Below, one piece after another: positions 56,601 through 64,000 of a stretch of 64,000 nt of DNA. Where the stretch lies: NCBI RefSeq assembly GCF_024679245.1, contig NC_090174.1, positions 14,959,350 to 15,023,349 of the forward strand. Reading direction: 5' to 3'. The position numbers were made by a program, and so were the translations under genes. Position 1 is the stretch's first letter, and the number at the start of each line of letters is the position of its first letter. The notes beneath the pieces were generated by a model that was not told the DNA's origin, did not search any database, and saw only the letters and a program-made list of their open reading frames with translations. This DNA is from Pseudorasbora parva (Eukaryota; Chordata; Actinopteri; Cypriniformes; Gobionidae).

Positions 56601-59600
56601 TTCAGAAAGTGAAGTGCATGTGTCTTTACCTGTGCAGAATCCGACAGCTGACATGAACTGCTAATAAAATAAATATTATTCCCACAACCACCGCAGCTAT
56701 AATGCTGCTCAAAGTCGTGAATTCTGTAAGAATAAACCCTGTTCTTAGTACACATGTGACTCTTTCAATCCATGTAATTAGAAAAGACAGACACATTTAC
56801 TGCATTTCATGAACAGGTGTAAACTTTGAATAGCAGCTCAATGACAGACACTAGCATCTTATGAGAAATGTAAATTTACCGGGTGGGTTTGTAACAAAGT
56901 GTTTGAAGTCACTGCGCTGTCCTTCTCCGGCAGCTGTAAAGGCAGAGAGCTGCACGTGGTACGCACTGTTGCTTTCAAGATTCAGCAGCTCAAAACTGTT
57001 TATGCTGGGATCCACTTTCAAGGCTGTAAATGTCAGATGTAATAGAAAACAGCCAAAATTAATAGACATATCACATTTATAACCATATTATAGAGAATTT
57101 CGCTGATTCTTGAGAACTGGGGCAAAAAAAAGGTTTAATTCGTTTGACATTCATTTCATTATTTTTATTTTAAATTTGCTCTAACAAAGAGCGGGAAAAC
57201 AGTAGTGGAATCGGTGGATCTTTTGCCCTAACACTTAAAACTCTTTGGAAGCATGGACTAAAAGCCAACAGGGCCGAGCACAGACATTTTAAGGGGCAGT
57301 GGTCCAAACAGAAAAAAGGCAGCATTTTCATACTGTGAATACAATTGTTATGCTTAGTGCTTTCAGTTTATGTTGTTGTAATTACTCTACCATTCAAATT
57401 ATTTGATATCAATCTCTTTTTATTACACTCTAGCATATTCAAAATTTAATTGAACTTGTACAATTATTATCTTTATCTTACTTTTTGTCAGCCTGTAACT
57501 CATTGGGCTCTCCCTCACCCTTGTGAATGGAAACTATTAGACATTATATTTAAAATGCATTTAATTACACATGCAGAATTTATATCATGTACTATGCTAA
57601 GATACAACCCATATAGAATATTTATTGTATATTACCTTTTTTAAGTTATGATTACCTTTTATGACATTGTATTATGCTTAATTTCAAAGTTATTTGTATC
57701 TATTTGTTAATGAGAGATTTGGGGAGTAAATGTTATATTTTGAAGTTATTTTGAAGTAAAAAAACAAACAAACATTTAGAGCCTTGGGGTAAGATGACCC
57801 AGCCAGAACTGGCCCAGAATTCTCAATGTGGCATGCTGTTACTGGTGTATTTTTAAAATACAATACTTTTGTGATTAATGGGGTTATTTAATATTTTCAT
57901 GAATTTCAGACATCTTCACTTTCATTAAAACTTAATTGAGGGAATTCTATAATGACAACATCTATTATGTTTCTATTATGACATATCTTAAATAATAAAA
58001 GGGGGGCATCTTGCCCCATGTTGCCCTACTATTAATATGGTCTTAACAAAATATTATAAATATGTTGTAGATTATTAACTAAGACAATTGATTATAATTG
58101 TAAATATAATTTTCAGGAGTTAAAGTGTGACAAACTGACTTTTTTATTTATTTTGTGTGTGTGTGTGTAAAAAGTGTTTCAACAACAGCACATTTGGTGA
58201 TATTTATTTTGGATCAGATACAAAAATTAGACAAGAATTCTAATTATCTTTCAATGTGGATATTGTAAAAGTTGTTAGCACTATTAGAAGACCATGAGCA
58301 AAACATTACCAACAAAAATACAAAAATACTAACATACTTATTCCACGGATCAACCACTGTTTGTAACGTGGACCTGTTAATGCAATGTCATTCTGGAACT
58401 GTCATCTCAGATAGCATGCACAGGCTATGAGAGACGCTGAGATAGAGCGGGAAAACAGTAGAGGAATCGGTGGATCTTTTGCGGAGGGAAAACCGAACAC
58501 TTTTAGCGGGGATGGGTACTGAGAGGGGCACCTCATCGGATGGCAGTGGCCACCCTCCTTTGGGAATGACCCTGAGCCTCACTTTACTGCAAGCAAAACC
58601 AAAGTTCATGGTGTGTTCACACTGGGCATGTTTGGTTCAATTAAAACAAACCCTGGCGATTGCTTTGTTAGTGTGGATCATTTGAATAAGTGTGAATGCT
58701 GCATGCCATCCGAAGCCTGGTGCGGACCAAACAAGCAGACAGAAACCATTGAAAAGATTGGTCTTGGTCTGCTACCAAACAAAGTCCCAATCCCATTTCA
58801 ACCCTTTAGTCCTTCCCTTTCCCCTTTGTTTTGCGCGTTCACGTGAATGGGTAGGGGTGTCTCAATTCTCTTTTGGCTGAAGTTTTAGGGGGAAGGGGAA
58901 GGGCCTGATTGCCCTTCAAACGAAGATTTTTCGGGACCACACTACGAACGAAGGGGCATGATGAATTTCCCTTCATACACCAACTACCGTGCTGCTAGAA
59001 TGCATGTATTGATGTTGTCACTTGGAATCGATCACTTAAGTGTTGTAAGTTTCTCCATAGACAACCATTTGAGTGATGTGAACTAATAATTAATACATTA
59101 ATAATACAGTTAAAAAATATCTGGCCATCCTTCATAAGGCAGTCAATATTTCTATCATGTTTCGTCTGTAAACTTGTCTCTCCAAAGCAACAACTGACTT
59201 GTTTGTATTATATTGCAAAGAGCTCCGTTATCACAGCACCACAGTAGAAAATAAAACCAAACCAATACCGCAAAACAACGTTAGAAGTAAGTAATTTGAT
59301 ATATGTTCTTGCTTCTGATTCCTGTTGGATATAGCCTACGCACTTCTGTGTTGTTCATACTGGTTAAATGTTACAGGACACTAATAATTGAAACAGGGTA
59401 TGATGACGTGTAAAAGTGTAGTAGTGGTGTCCCATTTCTTAAGAGAATATTTTTTACCCCTAAGCCTTGGCACTCTGTTTCAAGGGGAAGGGGAAGATGA
59501 AGGGGTAAAAAAACAGAATTCCAATTGGGCCAAACTCTGGTGTGGTTCGAATTAAATTTGAACACGAACCAAAGACATGTAACCTAACCAAAAACAGGAC

Positions 59601-60498
59601 ATGATGTCACAAGGACCCTAAAAAGGACAGAATGCTCAAGCATACCTATTTTTCTTTCTCGTCATAGCTGTGTTGCTGCCCATCTCAGTTCGGTACAGGC
59701 ATCAGAACCGCATGTCCTCACAGCAGATCTTTGTTCTCCTCAAAGCAGAGGGATTCCTGCTGCTGTTTTGACTGCACATTTTATAAGCTCTTCACAAGTT
59801 CTTAGCTGGTCAAAATACCATCATACCATGCCAAAAGTATTGGGACACCCCTCCAAATCATTGTAATTGAGGTGCTCCAATCACTTCCATGGCCAAAGGT
59901 GTCTAAAATCAAGCACCTAGGCATGCTGCTTCTACAAACATTTGTGAAAGAATGGATTGATCTCAGGAGCTCAGTGAAATCAAGCAGGTACTGTGATATG
60001 TTGCCATATTTGCAATAAGTCCATTCATGAAATTTCCTCAGTACTAAATATTCCACAATCAACTGTTAGTGGTATTATAACAAAGTGGAAACAATTGGGA
60101 ACAACAGCAACTAAAGTGGTAGGCTACATAAAATCACAGAGCAGGGTCAGTGCATGCTGAGGCATACAGTGTGCTGAAGTTGCCAACTTTCAAGAAGAAG
60201 TTCAAATGAAGTTGAAGACTTACATCACCAAGTGCAATGCAAAGCGGCAGATGCAGTGGTGTAAAGCATGTCGCCACTGAAACTTTAATTTTTAAGAGCA
60301 GTGGAGACGTGTTCTCCGGAGTGACTGATCGTGCTTCTTTGTCTGGCAATCTGATGGACGAGATATCCCTTAGTTCCAGTGAAAGGAACTCTTAATGCTT
60401 TAGCATACCAATCCGGTTCTAGAAGAATGGCCAACATTTCCCATAAACACACTGCTAAACCTTATGGAAAGCCTTCCCAGAAGCTGTTATAGCTGCAA

Positions 60499-60530
<32 letters not shown>

Positions 60531-62693
60531 ACTCCATAATAAACCCTACAAATTAAGGATGGGATGTCATTTAAGTTCATGTGCATGTAAAAGCAGGCGT
60601 CCCAAAACTTTTGGCAATAGAGAATGGAAAAAGTTCACTCTGGCTGGTAAACAATATCAAACTACCATTGGACCATGACTATGTTATAGGTAGGTGTGGC
60701 TCTGAGACTTCACCTTCTTTTGGAAATTTTCTCCAGTTAATTTCTTCTGTTGAATCCATCAAGGTCAGACATCTGTGTAATTATCTTTTAAAAGCAACAA
60801 TGATGCTGTTAATATTGTAAAGCTGCTTGGTTTAAAATAAAATATTGTATAAAGTGCTACATAAATAAATGTGACATGACGTTACTTGACTGGAGTGCTG
60901 AATTGCAGAGCTTGCGCAAAGATCCACTTTGCTATAATCAGATGTTTTCTTAACTGCTGTTTTCTCCTTGCTTTAATTTTTGTTGTGTGTTTATATTTTG
61001 CTGTGTGTAAAGATACACTCACTTAAAGGATTATTAGGTACACCATACTAATACTGTTTTTGACCCCCTTTCACCTTAAGAACTGTCTTAATTCTACGTG
61101 GCATTGATTCAACAAGGTGCTGCAAGCATTCTTTAGAAATGTTGGCCCATATTGATAGGATAGCATCTGCAGTTGATGGAGATTTGTGGGATCCACATCC
61201 AGGGCACGAAGCTCCCGTTCCACCACATCCCAAAGATACTGAGGTTTGAGACCTGGTGACTTTGGGGGGCATTTTAGTACAGTGAACTCATTGTCATGTT
61301 CAAGAAACCAATTTGAAATGATTCAAGCTTTGTAACATGGTGTATTATTCTGCTGGAAGTAGCCATCAGAGGATGGGTACATGGTGGTCATAAAGGGATG
61401 GACATGGTCAGAAACAATGCTCAGGTAGGCCGTGGCATTTAAACAATGCCCAGTTGGCACTAAGGGGCTTAAAAATTGCCAAAAAAAAAACATCCCCCAC
61501 ACCATTACAGCACCACCACCAGCCTGCACAGTGGTAACAAGGCATGATGGATCCATGTTCTCATTATGTTTACGCCAAATTTTGCTCTACTCTACCATCT
61601 GAATGTCTCAATAGAAATCGAGACTCATTGGACCAGGCAACATTTTTCCAGTCTTCACCAACAACCAGGCCATGCTCCAAATTGCTTAAATCACCTTTCT
61701 TTCCCATTCTGAAATTCAGTTTGGAGTTCAGGAGATTGTCTTGACCAGGACCACACCCCTAAATGCATTGAAGCAACTGCCATGTGATTGGTTGCTTAGA
61801 TAATTGCATTAATGAGAAATTGAACAGTGAGTGTATTTCAAACTTCTTTTTACCCCTAAACAAAAAAAGAACTTTGCAGTAAGTGTATCGGGATCTTGGT
61901 AAATCATGCTTTGGTACTATTACAATAGCCATCAAACTTTCCAACTAATAATCAGTGAGCTGTTACCTTAGAATTTTTCAAAAATCTTCTTTTGTGTGTC
62001 TTAGAAAAAATTAACTAGATGCTGAATCCCGACACTTGAATGGGAGAATATGTAACATTCTGACCATTTCCCATCCATATAAATACATAAAATACACAGA
62101 AATGGATTTTCCAGAGAACATGTATGTATAAAAATCTATATACTTATACAATGCGTAGACCATTGCCAGATCTGATTTGTGTTTTCTTGAAAAAATTCTA
62201 GATCTTTCAATGGTGTTTTAGAGCACTGTTGAAAATAAATGCATGGAACTTAATTACATTTTTTAATAAAATTTATAATTTGAAATATACCAGTAATGTG
62301 TCTAATATTTAATTTCAAATATTTACATTTTAAATAACTAATTAAACAGTTACATGACACCTGTCACAGCACAGGTTTCCTGGTATACAGTTAGGAAAAT
62401 GTATCACATTAAATGAAGGTTTAGTTTTAAAGGAAAAGTTTCAATTTCTCAAGAAGCCTGTCATGCTTCATGCTTTGTCCCAGTTCTCAAGAATCTCTGA
62501 TAAGCATTTTATGATGGTGAAATATATAAAGCTGACTTATACTCACATGTTTCATTATTGTCCTTTGTGTAGTAGATGTTGTAGCCTAATAAGAATCCAC
62601 GTAAGTCTTCCTCAGACACGGGACTCCACGTGATTACTGAGGAATGCTGGGTAATATTCAAAATGCTTACAATTCTGGGAGCACTAATAGGAC
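52635..62693 (-). CDS. Type I cytokine receptor of the gp130/LIFR family (3' five exons)
   Basis: Five exons on the - strand join in frame: 62693-62547, 57023-56880, 56723-56630, 56545-56464, 53249-52635 (359 residues, TGA at 52637-52635). Residues 1-96 are the membrane-proximal fibronectin III domain (ITWSPVSEEDLRGFLLGYNI, later AYHVQLSAFTAAGEG). A transmembrane helix spans about 104-123. Box 1, the JAK-binding motif, is WPSIPNPENS at 134-143. The tail is about 215 residues, with an acidic SEDEDSPF stretch and one YxxQ motif (YIRQ, 327-330) that should dock STAT3. Such receptors act at the cell surface as signalling chains for IL-6-type cytokines. I cannot choose between il6st, il31ra, lifr/osmr-like or il12rb/il23r-like orthologues. 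The ligand-binding exons lie beyond 64000. Introns contain Tc1-like and hAT insertions. Confidence 0.88.
53596..53660. repeat. (AT)n microsatellite in receptor intron
   Basis: About 32 AT units, next to an inverted copy (53665-53965) of the dispersed repeat also found at 39510-39870. Confidence 0.95.
54824..55063. mobile_element. MITE with internal 'gtaccttt' repeats
   Basis: Ends 'aaaaaaggtacattgctgtc' (mirrored by 'gacagcactgtaccttttttt') are inverted. Between them 'tatgtacctttaaagtact' type units repeat about six times in both orientations. Lies in the last receptor intron. Confidence 0.85.
55156..56170. mobile_element. hAT-type element in receptor intron
   Basis: Termini CAGTGGCGGAGCCAGA and CTAGTTCCGCCACTG, perfect 8-bp duplication ttaacact (55148-55155 and 56171-56178). 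1,015 bp, AT-rich interior without transposase motifs. It ends about 290 bp from the Box 1 exon. Confidence 0.92.
56464..57023 (-). CDS. Receptor exons 57023-56880, 56723-56630, 56545-56464: end of FnIII, transmembrane, Box 1
   Basis: The first exon completes the FnIII domain, the second encodes EFTTLSS followed by the hydrophobic IIAAVVVGIIFILLAVHVSC segment, and the third encodes RAKKLMWPSIPNPENS (Box 1). One domain step per exon and phases 1-1-2-0 match the usual organisation of this receptor family. Confidence 0.9.
57024..59826 (-). other. Receptor intron: duplicated 38-bp segment, unrecognised open segment, MITE pieces
   Basis: A 38-bp stretch starting 'gagcgggaaaacagtag' occurs at 57189-57226 and 58445-58482 with one difference. 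58388-58609 is open on both strands with mixed base composition, but I recognise no protein. 58610-59600 contains 'tgtgttcacactgggcatgt' and a related inverted end near 59540-59590, suggesting a decayed MITE. A (TG)n run lies at 58154-58170. Confidence 0.4.
59827..60620 (+). mobile_element. Second Tc1-like family, deletion derivative
   Basis: Ends 'tgccaaaagtattgggacac' and 'cccaaaacttttggcaatag' are inverted. Between them are recognisable transposase-gene pieces on the + strand: the N-terminal region (about 59950-60130), a middle piece (60215-60360) and the 3' end (60420-60500), with the rest deleted and many stops. A run of 29 G (60500-60528) replaces a short G-rich stretch near the gene's end. 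Confidence 0.82.
60500..60528 (+). repeat. Poly-G tract, 29 bases
   Basis: Uninterrupted G run within the Tc1-like remnant. It could form a G-quadruplex; its length may be an assembly or sequencing artefact. Confidence 0.95.
61016..61833 (-). mobile_element. Tc1-like (DD36E-type) deletion derivative in receptor intron
   Basis: TA at 61014-61015 and 61834-61835. The left end is CACTCACTTAAAGGATTATT; at the right end most of the inverted repeat is lost, leaving only CAGTGAGTG. A central deletion near 61655-61670 joins catalytic-domain sequence to the N-terminal start region. Transposase pieces on the - strand are broken by stops. Same family as 36185-37288. Confidence 0.9.
61834..62546 (-). 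other. Receptor intron, no feature recognised
   Basis: AT-rich sequence between the Tc1-like derivative and the FnIII exon. No element borders or exon signals beyond the donor at 62546. Confidence 0.4.
62547..62693 (-). CDS. Receptor exon: first half of membrane-proximal fibronectin III domain
   Basis: Acceptor CTTTCAG, donor GTGAGT. Reads PISAPRIVSILNITQHSS, then SVITWSPVSEEDLRGFLLGY and NIYYTKDNNET. The B-strand tryptophan and the C-strand YNIYY pattern are typical of fibronectin III repeats in gp130-type receptors. Confidence 0.88.
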
Positions 62694-62781
62694 CTGAAAG
62701 CCCAAAGTGCTTCAATTAAGTCAGACATAAATTAATACTTTATTTTACAGTGTCCTTGTTACATATTTTACATGTACTTAC

Positions 62782-64000
62782 TAGGGATGCAACAATACAG
62801 CTAGTCCACGGTTTAATACATACCTTGGTTTTTTACCACGGTTTTCGTTTCGGTTCGGTTTTATGCTATTCTATTCTTAGGCGACAGGAACAGAAATGAA
62901 TAAGGAGAATTTTTTTTATTGAAATACTTTTTTCTTTAATTCACTTAAAAGACTTGAAAAAACTTACTTAAACTTAAAACTTAAAAACTCTTAAAAAACC
63001 CTTTTATACATTCCTAGTGTATTATATAATATAAAATAAATAAAAATAAAGATTTACAGTGGCAGCTCAGAGATCAGCTCAGCTCAGACAGTAGCATTTA
63101 AGTATGAAATTGAATGAATAAATTTAGGCTAAAGTTAAAACTACATAGTCTTTAATATACAATATACATTGATTGAAAGCTACTGTATTATTGCTTTATT
63201 CAAGAGCAGTGAGTGATTTTTTCTGTCTTTTTCTATTTTAATTCTAATAATACCTCTATAATTTTAGAGGTGAACTGTCCCTTTAAGGAAAAGCGTTCAC
63301 AATCACTAGTCTGGGCTGCTAAGACCTGTTCATATCTCATACAGACACACGATTTTACTTTCACTTTAGACATAACCGACTGTATTGTGTTTGACAGTAT
63401 TGGCGCAGTAAGACTACTTAGTCCAGTAATCACGTGTCTGACAGGCGCACACGCTCAGCGCATGTAAAACGGCAATGAAATGTTTAACCGGCAAGGCTAT
63501 AAAACGCCACTAAACACCCCCTAACTTCAGTGCATATGATTGGATATTTGCTCATACACTGTAAAAAAAATTTGGTTGGTTTTTGATGGTTTAACTTAAA
63601 AAGGTAAGTAACCTGGTTGCCTTAAAATTTTGAGTTTATTGAAATTAAAAATTTGAGTTGATACAAGGAAGGACATTTGTTTAATAAATAGAAACTCAAA
63701 ATATTTTTGTATCTGAACCACATAAAAAAATTGATAAATCATGAAAATGGCACTATTTGGCATGTTTCACTGCATCATCAGAAATAAAGCACACACAATT
63801 ACCCAAAATACTTACAAAATATTTTAATAATATTTTAATGAAGGTTGTCGAATCTCAAAAAAATGTCATTGTATTAACTCAAAATTTTAATTTCAGTGAA
63901 CTCAAAATTTTAAGGCAACCAGGTAACTTTTTTTCTAAATAATTTTTTACAGTGTATCAGCACATAGACTCACAGGCACACTCAAACAGAGTCGAAATAA
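62782..64000 (+). mobile_element. hAT-type element running off the window, with nested TA-flanked MITE
   Basis: Starts TAGGGATGCAACAATACAGC at 62782 and shares long stretches with 20182-21096 in inverted orientation (for example 'gaggtgaactgtccctttaa', 'gtgcatatgattggatattt'). It is interrupted at 63557-63954 by a MITE with CACTGTAAAAA / TTTTTACAGTG ends flanked by TA. The right end is outside the window. Confidence 0.82.
63557..63954. mobile_element. MITE with CACTGTAAAAA ends, TA target
   Basis: Inverted ends CACTGTAAAAAAAATT and AATTTTTTACAGTG, flanked by TA (63555-63556 and 63955-63956). Inner boxes 'ggttgccttaaaattttgag' and 'ctcaaaattttaaggcaacc' are perfectly mirrored. The uninterrupted target is seen in the related copy near 20335, which confirms the insertion. 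Confidence 0.88.

Overview
The window is animal nuclear DNA from a bony fish, most likely a cypriniform or close relative. The reasons are GT-AG spliced vertebrate genes, an AT-rich background, and very dense fish-type transposon wreckage: several Tc1-like families, many hAT derivatives with 8-bp target-site duplications (TSDs), TTAA-flanked elements, LINE 3' tails and a Ty3/gypsy element of the Gmr1 type. Nothing bacterial was found (no operons, CRISPR or rRNA).

Two host genes are well supported, both cut by the window edges. On the + strand, 19186-38852 holds the 3' eleven coding exons of SREK1, a nuclear SR-related splicing regulator. The exons join in one frame to give 475 residues: the end of a first RRM, a linker, a complete second RRM, an RS-rich region and an acidic C-terminus. 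The 5' exon(s) were not found and probably lie left of the window. On the - strand, 62693-52635 holds the 3' five exons of a type I cytokine receptor of the gp130/LIFR family: the last fibronectin III domain, the transmembrane helix, Box 1 and a cytoplasmic tail with a YxxQ STAT-docking motif. Its upstream exons lie beyond 64000. The genes converge, with about 13.8 kb between stop codons. A third gene-like locus, 9436-11455 on the - strand, is a decayed copy of a multicopy fish gene family of unknown function.

Region by region: 1-7.3 kb is a transposon pile-up. A Gmr1-like retrotransposon, with integrase encoded before reverse transcriptase, was hit by a hAT element that was itself hit by another hAT. 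7.3-19 kb holds a TTAA MITE, the decayed gene, long AC and AT microsatellites and a 3.4-kb hAT with a nested element. 19-39 kb is SREK1, whose introns carry at least six hAT derivatives, a Kolobok-like element with a THAP-finger remnant, a Tc1-like copy, a minisatellite and a LINE tail. 39-52 kb is intergenic and includes a nearly complete DD37E Tc1-like transposon, a 48-bp minisatellite and a 1.7-kb foldback element. 52-64 kb is the receptor gene, with two Tc1-like deletion derivatives and hAT copies in its introns.

I found no clear evidence of a new multi-gene biological system. The most informative items are the integrase-first retroelement with its dated nest of insertions, the DD37E transposon with one apparent frameshift, the THAP and BED finger fossils, the short-tailed receptor, and an intronic pocket of SREK1 without repeat hallmarks that could hold a regulatory (poison) exon. 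No database searches were possible; family names come from motif recognition.
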